Shown: positions 1-7,019 of the stretch, piece by piece
Layout of the letters: each line of letters starts with the position of its first letter
Numbering within the stretch: the first letter of the stretch is position 1
Assembly (NCBI GenBank): GCA_031263945.1
Contig: JAISEW010000129.1
Coordinates: 1-15,223, forward strand
Direction of reading: 5' to 3'
Origin: Gracilibacteraceae bacterium
Lineage (GTDB): Bacteria; Bacillota; Desulfitobacteriia; Desulfitobacteriales; Syntrophobotulaceae
DNA length: 15,223 nt
Notes under the pieces: generated by a model
The model's input: the letters and a program-made list of their open reading frames with translations, nothing else
The model's database searches: none
What the model was told of the DNA's origin: nothing
Made by a program: the position numbers and the translations under genes

Positions 1-586
1 CGGCGTTGCACAGCAAGGCGCGGTAACTCATCATCGCCGCTTTGGGCTGACCGGTCGTGCCGCCGGTGTGGATCAGCATTTGGATATCCTCATATTCCGG
101 CGTTTCATAATGAAGGGCCTGAGCGGGGCGATAGCTGATCACGGTTTCATAGGCATACCGGTCCCGCTCGTCCGCCTCGCCGCGGATAGCCACATACTCC
201 CGTTCCGCCCCGTCCGTCCGGAAAGGTTCCATGACGGCGCGCCTGTCGCCGGAATAAAAAACCACTTTAGGCGTTTCCTGGGCGACCAGCCTGATCAGCT
301 CTTTTTTCCCCATCATGCAGTTGTACGAGGTTATGATGATCCCGGTTTTATAGGACATCAGAAAAGCGTCCAGGAAAGCCACGTTGTTTTCCGAGCAAAA
401 CGCCACGCGGTCGCCTCGGCGGAGACCGGTCACTTCGGTCAGAAAGGCGGCCATGCTCTCCGCTCGCCGGTCGAGATCGGCAAATGTGTAGCGCCGCCCG
501 GTGTCAAAATCGCAAACAGCTTCCATCCCGCCGGAGCAGGTCGCCCGGAATCGCCCCAGATCAACAACCTTATTCTGCGCAAACAA
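1..586 (-). CDS. Acyl-CoA ligase (AMP-forming), N-terminal part, cut by window edge
   Basis: Likely converts a carboxylic acid, ATP and CoA to acyl-CoA, AMP and PPi in the cytoplasm. About 195 residues are visible; the rest lies beyond position 1. The frame opens with TTG at 586, chosen because GGAGGGG sits 7 nt upstream and no ATG near the start has such a site. Seen in the translation: a typical N-terminal acyl-adenylate-enzyme domain (RRYTFADLDRRAESMAAFL; GDRVAFCSENN) and the family P-loop signature HTGGTTGQPKAAMMSY near residues 173-189, encoded around 20-70. It is the last visible gene of the operon, 50 nt after etfA. A ligase together with a CoA-transferase in one operon recalls ydiD/ydiF and carB/carA. 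The substrate pocket is not visible, so specificity (aryl, fatty or short-chain acid) is open. The family call is firm. Confidence 0.9.
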   Translation of the reverse strand, partial: MFAQNKVVDLGRFRATCSGGMEAVCDFDTGRRYTFADLDRRAESMAAFLTEVTGLRRGDRVAFCSENNVAFLDAFLMSYKTGIIITSYNCMMGKKELIRLVAQETPKVVFYSGDRRAVMEPFRTDGAEREYVAIRGEADERDRYAYETVISYRPAQALHYETPEYEDIQMLIHTGGTTGQPKAAMMSYRALLCNA

Positions 587-636
587 TACTCGTCCCCTCC
601 TTCACAGGCCGCGCCGTCAGCCCTGGGCGCGGTCTT

Positions 637-1551
637 TCACGCCTGGAGTCCCGCCAGCAGCCGCGGCACGACGTCGTACAGATCGCCGACGACCGTGTAG
701 TCGGCCGATTCCGCGATCGGCGCGGTTTCGTTTTTTTCCACCGCCACGATGAACTTGCTGTCGCGCACGCCTGACAAATGCTGGATCTGGCCGGAAACTC
801 CCAAGGTGAGATACAGGTCCGGCGCCGGTTTTTTCCCGGTTATGCCGATATAGCTTTCCTCCGGCAGCCAGTGGCGTTCTTCCGCCACAGGCCGGGTGCA
901 GCCCACTTCGCCGCCCAGGGCCCGCGCCAGGTCCTCAGCCAGCTTTAGATCTTCCTTTTGGGCGAGGCCGCGGCCCACGCAAACTATCACCTTGGCGGAC
1001 ATGAGGTTCGAGGCGCTCTGATGAGGCTGCAGCTCCACCAGCCTGACCTGATCCGCCCGCGCCGCCGCCGCTTTTTCTACCGGCGCCGCGCCGCCCGCCG
1101 GGAGAGGCTGAACTTTGCCCGCTGCCATCGTCGCCATGAAGGGAGTCCGCGCGGTCGTTTCCCCGGCCAGACACAGACCGCCGTATATATAGCGCTCAGA
1201 GTAAAAACCGCCTTCACCGCGCTCCAGTTTTACGCAGTCGGAGATCAGTCCGGCCTCCAGCCGGGCCGCCATCCGGGCGGCGATCTCCTTGTCCCGCCGG
1301 CCGGCGCCCAGCAAAATGGCCGCCGGCCGCTCCAGCCGCGCTTTCTCGCTCCAATCGGCCACATATGATTCCGGCCGCGCCCCGCCCTCAAACAGGACGA
1401 CCCGATCCGCGCCGCGCCTGGCGGCTTCCGCCGCCGTTTCCTGATCACAGGTCAGGCATACGAGCGTTTCGCCCCGGGCCAGCCCTTTGGCGCTCGCCAG
1501 CAGTTCGCCGGCGGCGCCCGGTTTATCCGCGATCACCCAAAATTCCGCCAT
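637..1551 (-). CDS. etfA: Electron transfer flavoprotein alpha subunit (FixB/YdiR-like)
   Basis: This 304-residue protein is the FAD-binding half of an EtfAB heterodimer that shuttles electrons to or from the neighbouring acyl-CoA dehydrogenase. The C-terminal half carries the family signature: GRGLAQKEDLKLAEDLA, GGEVGCTRPVAEE, then LTLGVSGQIQHLSGVRDSKF and the closing ADYTVVGDLYDVVP. The N-terminal half (AEFWVIADKPGAAGELLA; ERYIYGGLCLAGET) resembles FixB/YdiR more than housekeeping EtfA. There is no N-terminal ferredoxin domain of the kind found in Acetobacterium CarE. It lies 18 nt after etfB and is preceded by an unusually complete Shine-Dalgarno sequence. Whether the pair bifurcates electrons cannot be decided from sequence alone. 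Confidence 0.95.
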   Translation of the reverse strand: MAEFWVIADKPGAAGELLASAKGLARGETLVCLTCDQETAAEAARRGADRVVLFEGGARPESYVADWSEKARLERPAAILLGAGRRDKEIAARMAARLEAGLISDCVKLERGEGGFYSERYIYGGLCLAGETTARTPFMATMAAGKVQPLPAGGAAPVEKAAAARADQVRLVELQPHQSASNLMSAKVIVCVGRGLAQKEDLKLAEDLARALGGEVGCTRPVAEERHWLPEESYIGITGKKPAPDLYLTLGVSGQIQHLSGVRDSKFIVAVEKNETAPIAESADYTVVGDLYDVVPRLLAGLQA

Positions 1552-1555
1552 GTCC

Positions 1556-1568
1556 GATCACCTCCTTT
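1556..1568 (-). promoter_or_regulatory. Full-length Shine-Dalgarno for etfA
   Basis: On the minus strand this reads AAAGGAGGTGATC, the full 13-nt complement of the usual bacterial 16S rRNA 3' end. It begins just after the etfB stop and ends a few nt before the etfA ATG at 1551. It supports that start and suggests that etfA translation is set high so both Etf subunits are made in equal amounts. Confidence 0.8.
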
Positions 1569-1569
1569 T

Positions 1570-2337
1570 TCAACAAAAACCTTCCTGTTTCAGAATAGTT
1601 AAAAGTTCTTCCGCCGCGTTTTCCCCTTTCAGCATGATCCGGCGGCGGTCCGTCGCCGTGCCCAGCAGGCTGTCCCGGCGCGCCAGCGGTTTGAGCGTCT
1701 CCGGGTCCAGCCCCAGATCTTCCGCCGAAAACCGTTCCGCCGGTTTTTTGCTCGCCCTCAGTATCTCTTTGAGTCCGGGGATGCGCGGTTCGTTGATATC
1801 CGGCAGCACCGTGATCAAAGCAGGGAGCGTCGTTTCCACTATTTCAAAACCTTCTTCCAGTTTGCGCTTTGCCGTGAGCGTACTCCCGTCCAGGGATATT
1901 TCACTGGCGCAGGTGACGACGGGAATATCCAGCAGTTCCGCCAGGCGGGGGCCTGTCTGCTGGGAATAGTTGTCGCTGGAACCCTCGCCGCAAACAATAA
2001 GGTCATAATCGCCGATTTTACGCGCGGCGGCGGCCAGCGCCCCGGCTGTGCCGGCGGCGTCCGCTTCTTCCAATTCCTGGCAGCAAAGCCAGACCAACCG
2101 CGTGACGCCGCGGGAGAGAACGTCTTTGACGGAGTTTTCCACTTCGGCTGTTCCCACGCTCAGAGCCGCGACTTCGCCGCCAAACTGCTCCGCGAGCCGC
2201 ACGCCGCATTCCACGGCGTTGCGGTCATAGGGGCTGATCCGGTACTTGGCCCGCTCTTTCAATACCGCCCGCGTGGCGGCGTCAACTCGAATATCCGCTT
2301 CGTCCAAAGTCCATTTATAACAAACGATGATCTTCAT
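1570..2337 (-). CDS. etfB: Electron transfer flavoprotein beta subunit (FixA/YdiQ-like)
   Basis: This 255-residue partner of EtfA binds AMP or a second flavin. It starts MKIIVCYKWTLDEADIRVD, typical of the family, and the ATG at 2337 has GAGGAG upstream. Family motifs: RISPYDRNAVECGVRLAEQF, where other members have NPYD..AVE; then CGEGSSDNYSQQTGPRLAEL, the nucleotide loop; then LDIPVVTCASEI; and KRKLEEGFEIVETTLPALIT, the recognition-loop region. The QQTGP form of the nucleotide loop is closer to FixA/YdiQ than to the DGDTAQVGP form of well-studied bifurcating Etfs, but that does not settle its mechanism. It lies between the acyl-CoA dehydrogenase and etfA. FixC and FixX partners are not seen in the window, so the acyl-CoA dehydrogenase is the likely redox partner. 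Confidence 0.95.
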   Translation of the reverse strand: MKIIVCYKWTLDEADIRVDAATRAVLKERAKYRISPYDRNAVECGVRLAEQFGGEVAALSVGTAEVENSVKDVLSRGVTRLVWLCCQELEEADAAGTAGALAAAARKIGDYDLIVCGEGSSDNYSQQTGPRLAELLDIPVVTCASEISLDGSTLTAKRKLEEGFEIVETTLPALITVLPDINEPRIPGLKEILRASKKPAERFSAEDLGLDPETLKPLARRDSLLGTATDRRRIMLKGENAAEELLTILKQEGFC

Positions 2338-2353
2338 AACACTCCTCGCGGCA

Positions 2354-2419
2354 GGGAGAAGGAGCGGCGCCCCTTCTCCCGCCGTCTCTTTTGCTGGACG
2401 CCTCTGATCCAGAGGCGTC
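2354..2419 (-). other. Two tandem stem-loops in the acd-etfB gap
   Basis: The 81-nt gap between the acyl-CoA dehydrogenase stop and etfB holds two strong inverted repeats. Stem 1 (2397-2419) has perfect 10-bp arms GACGCCTCTG/CAGAGGCGTC around a 3-nt loop and touches the stop codon. Stem 2 (2354-2380) has perfect 9-bp arms GGGAGAAGG/CCTTCTCCC around a 9-nt loop. Neither is followed by a T tract on either strand, so they are not ordinary intrinsic terminators. They may block 3' exonucleases or set the ratio of dehydrogenase to Etf mRNA. Confidence 0.75.
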
Positions 2420-3552
2420 TATGGTCTCAGTATATGGCCGGCGATGACGACCCGCTGGATCTGATTGGTACCCTCAAAAATCTGCATGATCTTCGCGTCG
2501 CGCATCAGTTTCTCGATCGGGTAATCCCGGCTGTAGCCGTAACCGCCGAATATCTGCACGGCGTCGGTGGTCACTTTCATGGCGGCGTCGCCGGCAAAGG
2601 TCTTGCACATGGCCGCTTCCTTGCCATAAGGCTGCCCGGCGTCCTGCAGGCGGCAGGCGTGGCGGACCAGCGCTCTGGCGGCTTCCGTCTGGATCGCCAT
2701 ATCCGCCAGCATGAACTGGATGGCCTGATTGGCGGCGATAGGCGCGCCAAACTGCTTGCGCTCGTTCGCGTAGCGGACGGAGGCTTCCAGCGCCGCCTGA
2801 CAAATGCCCACGGCCTGGGCGCCCACGCCGGCGCGGGAGGAGTCCAGCGTTTTCATGGCGATCTTAAAACCGTCGCCTTCTTTGCCGAGCAGATTGCCCG
2901 CCGGTATCCGCGTGTTCGTGAAGATCACGTCCGTGGTGTTGGAGGCGCGGATACCCATCTTGTTTTCTTCTTTGCCCACGCTGACGCCGGCCCGGTCACG
3001 CTCCACGATAAAAGCGCTCAGCCCCTTCAAACCCTTGCTGCGGTCCACGGTGGCAAACACCGTGTAAACGCTGGCCACGGCGCCGTTGGTAATAAATGTC
3101 TTATTGCCGTTCAGCACATACTCGCCGCCCTCGCGCACGGCGGTCGTGGCCACGGAGCCGGAATCGGAGCCGGCGCCGGGTTCGGTCAGGCAAAAAGCGC
3201 CCAGTTTTCCGGACTGAATGATGTCAAAATAGAGTTTTTTCTGCGCGTCCGTACCCGCGATCAAAACCGGATAGCAGGACAGACCCGTGGCTCCCAGCGT
3301 CGTGGCCATCCCGGCGCAGGCTCTGGATAATTCCTCGGCTATGATGGCCGACATCAGGGCCGACATACCGGGGCCGCCGTATTCCTCCGGGATCGGCAGG
3401 GCGTGCAGCCCCAGCTCGATCCCTTTGTTTATCACGTCCCAGGGAAACTCGCCCGTGACGTCGGCTTCCTTGGCCGCCGGGGCCATGACGTTTTCCGCGT
3501 ACTCGCGCACGCTCTGGATGATAAGCTGCTCTTCTTGTGTCAAATCGTACAT
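2419..3552 (-). CDS. Acyl-CoA dehydrogenase (short-chain / YdiO / CarC-like)
   Basis: This 377-residue FAD enzyme should oxidise an acyl-CoA to the 2-enoyl-CoA or run in reverse as an enoyl-CoA reductase, with EtfAB as redox partner. Domain order is standard: N-terminal helical domain, then the middle beta domain with AFCLTEPGAGSD (119-130), the C-terminal helical domain with ANERKQFGAPIAANQAIQ (262-279), and IFGGYGYSRDYPIEKLMRDA (334-353). The catalytic base is expected at Glu360 in IFEGTNQIQR, the position used in butyryl-CoA dehydrogenases. The start at 3552 (MYDLTQEEQ) is chosen because GGAGG lies about 10 nt upstream and homologues start there; the open frame runs on to 3873 but through the CoA-transferase gene. 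It follows that gene by 19 nt. The substrate could be a saturated chain, a cyclic acid or an aryl-propionyl/acrylyl ester. Confidence 0.93.
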   Translation of the reverse strand: MYDLTQEEQLIIQSVREYAENVMAPAAKEADVTGEFPWDVINKGIELGLHALPIPEEYGGPGMSALMSAIIAEELSRACAGMATTLGATGLSCYPVLIAGTDAQKKLYFDIIQSGKLGAFCLTEPGAGSDSGSVATTAVREGGEYVLNGNKTFITNGAVASVYTVFATVDRSKGLKGLSAFIVERDRAGVSVGKEENKMGIRASNTTDVIFTNTRIPAGNLLGKEGDGFKIAMKTLDSSRAGVGAQAVGICQAALEASVRYANERKQFGAPIAANQAIQFMLADMAIQTEAARALVRHACRLQDAGQPYGKEAAMCKTFAGDAAMKVTTDAVQIFGGYGYSRDYPIEKLMRDAKIMQIFEGTNQIQRVVIAGHILRP

Positions 3553-3571
3553 TGCCTTGTTTCCTCCAAAA

Positions 3572-4876
3572 TCAAAAGTCGTCCGCGAAGATATTGCCTT
3601 GGGCGATGGCCTGAGCCTTGAGCTGCTCGCGAAAATCAGGGTGCGCGATGCTGATGATGGCTTTGATCCGCTCTTTATTGCTGCGCAGGAATACGTCGGC
3701 GACGCCGTATTCAGTGACAAGATACATGACGTCATAGCGCGGCGTGCTGACAATGGAACCTTCCGGAAGTTTGGCCACAATGTTGGAATGGACTTTGCCT
3801 TCCTTGTCTTTCCGGGTGGAGCGCAGACACATAAATGATTTGCCGCCTCTGGATTTAGCCGCGCCGCGCACAAAGTCGATCTGCCCGCCCATGGCGGAAT
3901 ACTGAGTGACGCCGATCGCCTCGGAGCAGCACTGGCCGATGATATCCGTCATCATCGTGGCGTTGATCGAGACAAAATTGGGCACTTTGCCGATGGATTC
4001 CGGCTCCAGCTGATCCCAACAGTCGCTGAACGTCACTCGCGGATCGTCGAATATATCATACAAACGCTGATCGCCAAACGCGCCCGCCGCGTAGATATGA
4101 TCCACAGAGCCGCTTTCCAGCAAATCCACCATGCAGTTGGTCATGATCTCGGTGCGAATGGTCAAGCCCTTCTTTTTCCGCAGACCCAGGCCGATGCTGT
4201 CACCCAAACCGCCCATGCCGATCTGGAACGTGGTTCCCTGATCAATATGCGGTAAAATATACGAAGCGATCTTCTCGTCAATTTCCTCCGGCGGGTTGGT
4301 GGGCAGGGAAGGAAGCGGGTGATCGTGACGGACAAAGTACTGAAAACGGCTGACCGGAACTTTGACCTTGACGGCGTCGCCCCGGATCGGCTTATTGTAT
4401 TTGTTTATGACCGCGATAAGTTTGGGGGCGTTACGCATGATATTGGGGGTCCAACCTACGCCCAGGGCGCTCAGATTAACGTAGCCGTCCTCGTCCGGCT
4501 CACAGACTTCCGTGATGACGGAGTTGACTTTGTAAACTTCCTGCGCCGCGCGTTCCCAATAGGTGTACGGGACGGAATGAAAATCAATCGTGCCGATTTT
4601 GGCGGACGCGCGTTCCAGCACGTTGGGAAAGATGCTCATGGTATGAAACGCTTTTTTGTATTTGGGATCGTTCAAAATCTTAAACGGCGCCAGGTACATA
4701 CTGGCAATCAAAAGCACGTCCTTCAGTTCTTCATAACGCTCCGCCAGAGCGTCCAGCACGCCGTAAGGCACGCAGATCGTGCTGCCCATCCAGATCCGGT
4801 CGCCTGACTCGACTGTGGCGGCCGCTTCCTCAACAGAAACAGTTCTCTCTTCAACAAATTTTTTCCAATCCGGCAT
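3572..4876 (-). CDS. Acetyl-CoA hydrolase/CoA-transferase family protein (Cat1/4-hydroxybutyrate CoA-transferase type)
   Basis: This 434-residue protein probably moves CoA between acetyl-CoA (or another donor) and the pathway acid or product. Seen: the N-terminal region SVEEAAATVESGDRIWMGST; the glycine-rich loop FQIGMGGLGDSIGLGL (217-232); RTEIM, whose Glu243 is the expected catalytic glutamate that forms the glutamyl-CoA thioester; and the conserved C-terminal block GGQIDFVRGAAKSRGGKSF, STPRYDVMYLVTEYGVAD and IAHPDFREQL. The start at 4876 (MPDWKK) has AAGGGAG 8-9 nt upstream; the ATG six codons earlier has no such site. A 99-nt gap carrying a palindromic repeat separates it from the CooC-like gene upstream. 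Placed next to an acyl-CoA dehydrogenase and Etf it matches the ydiF/carA position. Exact donor and acceptor are unknown. Confidence 0.9.
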   Translation of the reverse strand: MPDWKKFVEERTVSVEEAAATVESGDRIWMGSTICVPYGVLDALAERYEELKDVLLIASMYLAPFKILNDPKYKKAFHTMSIFPNVLERASAKIGTIDFHSVPYTYWERAAQEVYKVNSVITEVCEPDEDGYVNLSALGVGWTPNIMRNAPKLIAVINKYNKPIRGDAVKVKVPVSRFQYFVRHDHPLPSLPTNPPEEIDEKIASYILPHIDQGTTFQIGMGGLGDSIGLGLRKKKGLTIRTEIMTNCMVDLLESGSVDHIYAAGAFGDQRLYDIFDDPRVTFSDCWDQLEPESIGKVPNFVSINATMMTDIIGQCCSEAIGVTQYSAMGGQIDFVRGAAKSRGGKSFMCLRSTRKDKEGKVHSNIVAKLPEGSIVSTPRYDVMYLVTEYGVADVFLRSNKERIKAIISIAHPDFREQLKAQAIAQGNIFADDF

Positions 4877-4934
4877 AATACATTCTCCCTTCATATTTTG
4901 TTATAGTTCAGACCATCGTCATAATGGATTCCCG

Positions 4935-4964
4935 CATGGATTCCGGCATAAAGCCGGAATGACG
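4935..4964 (+). repeat. ATTCCGG palindromic repeat, copy 1
   Basis: A 30-bp unit containing the hairpin ATTCCGGC-N5-GCCGGAAT (4940-4960), flanked by CATGG and GACG. It matches the unit at 11238-11267 in 29 of 30 positions. It lies in the gap between the CooC-like gene and the CoA-transferase gene. This CGTCATTCCGG..CCGGAATCCA type is a familiar dispersed intergenic repeat in many bacteria. No T tract follows, so it is not a normal terminator. Confidence 0.85.
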
Positions 4965-4975
4965 CGGGGAGCGGT

Positions 4976-5731
4976 TCACCCCATTATCCGGTCAAGTATC
5001 TCCCGCGCCGCCAGCGGGCAGGGCGAATCCAGCGGCAGCTCCAGGAGCGAACGTCCTTCCCGGTCATATTCGTTCAGCAGATCATCCTCCGGCAATATAC
5101 CAAAAATTTCCAGTCCGATCCGCCGCAAAACCTCATCCCCCGGCCGGTCGCCCCTCACCCGGTTGAGGATCAGCCCGGCCCGCTTCACGCGCAGACCCTC
5201 GTCATAACTGTTTGCCACCCGAATGATGCCGGCCGCCGTCTCCAGACTGCGCGCCGACATATCCGCCGCCACCAGCAGGACGTCGATGCTTTTCAGGACG
5301 CGCCGGTTCAGCTGCTCCGGTCCCGCTTCCCCGTCGATCACCACCGCTTCGTAGTCCGTGATCAGCGTATCTATCCCATAGCGCAGCAATTCGTTCACGG
5401 CGCAGAAACAACCGGGTTCCTCCGGCCGGCCCATCGCCAGCAGGTCAAACCCGCCGCCGTGAGCGAGGATACCGCGCATCACGGACTTGGTCGGCCCTTC
5501 GCTTAGTTTTTCCTTGGCCTCGCGGGAACCGATGATGTTCTTCCTGATCTCGCTCACCGTGCCCTTTAGCTCCAGACCCAGCGTATAGGGCAGGCTCATG
5601 GCCGAATCGGCGTCTATGGCCAGCACCCGGCCCGGAAAACGCTCCGCCAGCAACCGGATCAGCAAAGTCGCCAGCACGGTTTTTCCCGTGCCGCCTTTAC
5701 CGGTGACCGCTATTGATCTTACTCTGTCCAT
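4976..5731 (-). CDS. CooC-like P-loop ATPase (nickel/metallocluster maturation type)
   Basis: A 251-residue MinD/ParA-superfamily ATPase of the CooC/AcsF type. In CO dehydrogenase systems CooC dimerises with ATP and helps nickel insertion into the C-cluster. Seen: deviant Walker A GKGGTGKT (11-18) with the signature lysine; Walker B-like VVIDGEAGPEQLNRR (131-145), matching the CooC D-x-EAG-x-E-x4-R region; and GRPEEPGCFCAVNELLR (101-117), whose CxC (108/110) is the metal-binding, dimer-bridging motif of CooC. NRVRGDRPGDEV (190-201) fits the later nucleotide-base loop. The gene starts 10 nt after the BcrB-like gene behind a modest GAGCGAGG site. No CO dehydrogenase or acetyl-CoA synthase gene is in the window. 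Its client is therefore unknown: it could mature the neighbouring Fe-S reductase or an enzyme encoded elsewhere. Family call firm, role inferred. Confidence 0.88.
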   Translation of the reverse strand: MDRVRSIAVTGKGGTGKTVLATLLIRLLAERFPGRVLAIDADSAMSLPYTLGLELKGTVSEIRKNIIGSREAKEKLSEGPTKSVMRGILAHGGGFDLLAMGRPEEPGCFCAVNELLRYGIDTLITDYEAVVIDGEAGPEQLNRRVLKSIDVLLVAADMSARSLETAAGIIRVANSYDEGLRVKRAGLILNRVRGDRPGDEVLRRIGLEIFGILPEDDLLNEYDREGRSLLELPLDSPCPLAAREILDRIMG

Positions 5732-5741
5732 ACGGCCTCGC

Positions 5742-6995
5742 TCACTTATTTTCTTCTATCGTTTCCATATATTCGGTAATAAGGGCCCTGATCTCATCCG
5801 TCTTCTTGTAACGCCCGTCCACGGCGTCCACATCCAGATATAGAGTCGGCAGGCCGAATTTTTCCTGGATCATGTCCGTGATGATCTTGGCGGCGGCCCA
5901 AGTGTGCTTGCAGCCCACATGGCCGATGAACATCGATACGTTGACGTTGTAGTCGCCCATCGTGTTTTCCACCAGATCGATATAATCCTCGACCGGGCCG
6001 GAGGCGCCGTGGATCATGGGCAGGGCCAGCCCTTTTTTGGCAAAATCGATACAGATAGTGTCCAGATCGTCGATATCACGGAAAACATGCCCGCGCTGAT
6101 AGCCGAAAGCGTCCATGACCAGGACCGCCCCGAATTTCCGCTCCATCCAGTCGAGGATGCCCACATTGGACCACAGCATGTTTTGCAGCCAGGAAACGCG
6201 GTATTTTTCCTCCTTGACCGCGCCCAGGCCTTTGTCGATCGCGTCCTGACCGACGGCGTACTGAGCTTCCAGATAGGAGAGCATAGCCGGATGACCCACC
6301 ATGCCCGGGATCATCTCATTCAGGACCAGCAGGCGGCCCGGCAGCGGACAGGGCGTGATCTTGCGCATATCGGCGATCTTGTTCATCAGATCGTTTGTCT
6401 GGTTGGAAACCGTCATGATCGCCTGGAACTTATCCCAGTCCAGCTTCTGGCCGGTAAGTTTTTCCAGGAATTCGATGATCTCCTTATACTGCCTGGCCAT
6501 ATACTCAAAACCCATTTCGTTTTTGCGGAAAGGGACGTCGATGCAATAGGACGGACATCCCAGATGATCGCAGATGAAGGGGTAGGCCACGCGGGAGTTG
6601 TCGCAGGGAACGGTGGAATAGATGAAAGCGTCCGGTTTGTCCGGCATGTCGCCGGAGAGGATGGCGCCGATATCCACTTTGTCGATCCCGCACATCGTCG
6701 GCGCGATGTATTTCTCCGCCAGATCGATATACCGGGCGGCTACTTCCGGCGTGGAGGCCAGGCGGGTGGGGATCATGTCCAGCACGAACGGCACGCAGTC
6801 AAAGGCGTAAATCAGTTCGACCGGGGCGCAGGCGCCGACATAGATCAGGCGTTTGCCCTCGTCATGGGCATGATAAACGGCGTCCCAGGACGCTTTCTGC
6901 ACATCGAACATCCACATCTGATCCGCGTATTTTTCCTTGGCGTGTTCGATGACGCTGTCAACTTGATGCGAAATAGTCCCAATCAAATTGCTCAT
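5742..6995 (-). CDS. BcrB/HgdA-like Fe-S subunit of a benzoyl-CoA reductase/2-hydroxyacyl-CoA dehydratase family enzyme
   Basis: This 417-residue protein is one of two paralogous catalytic subunits that bind the acyl-CoA substrate and a [4Fe-4S]-type cluster. Seen: an N-terminal RLIYVGACAPVELIYAFDCV segment (49-68); Cys102 in PTMCGIDKVD; Cys131 in STVPCDNSRVAYPF; and Cys362 in FIGHVGCKHTWAA. Three spaced cysteines of this kind ligate the cluster in HgdA/HadB/BcrB proteins. The C-terminal flavodoxin-like half ends FGLPTLYLDVDAVDGRYKK, typical of the family. GGAGG stands 7-8 nt before the ATG at 6995. It follows the sister subunit by 24 nt. Two different ATPase subunits in the same operon favour a BCR-type heterotetrameric reductase, but a dehydratase is not excluded. 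Extra cysteines (56, 67, 142, 147, 151) leave room for a larger or bridged cluster. Confidence 0.88.
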   Translation of the reverse strand: MSNLIGTISHQVDSVIEHAKEKYADQMWMFDVQKASWDAVYHAHDEGKRLIYVGACAPVELIYAFDCVPFVLDMIPTRLASTPEVAARYIDLAEKYIAPTMCGIDKVDIGAILSGDMPDKPDAFIYSTVPCDNSRVAYPFICDHLGCPSYCIDVPFRKNEMGFEYMARQYKEIIEFLEKLTGQKLDWDKFQAIMTVSNQTNDLMNKIADMRKITPCPLPGRLLVLNEMIPGMVGHPAMLSYLEAQYAVGQDAIDKGLGAVKEEKYRVSWLQNMLWSNVGILDWMERKFGAVLVMDAFGYQRGHVFRDIDDLDTICIDFAKKGLALPMIHGASGPVEDYIDLVENTMGDYNVNVSMFIGHVGCKHTWAAAKIITDMIQEKFGLPTLYLDVDAVDGRYKKTDEIRALITEYMETIEENK

Positions 6996-7019
6996 GGTTT
7001 TTCCTCCTAACTTACTCGG

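Noticed and set aside
2434..3330. 298-codon open frame on the plus strand
   Set aside because: Antisense shadow of the acyl-CoA dehydrogenase in GC-rich DNA; no ribosome site or family match.
3553..3873. N-terminal extension of the acyl-CoA dehydrogenase frame up to 3873
   Set aside because: It lies inside the CoA-transferase gene, has no family similarity, and the ATG at 3552 has a proper GGAGG site and the usual protein start.
5904..7010. 368-codon open frame on the plus strand
   Set aside because: Antisense shadow of the BcrB-like gene; composition is typical of a reversed gene.
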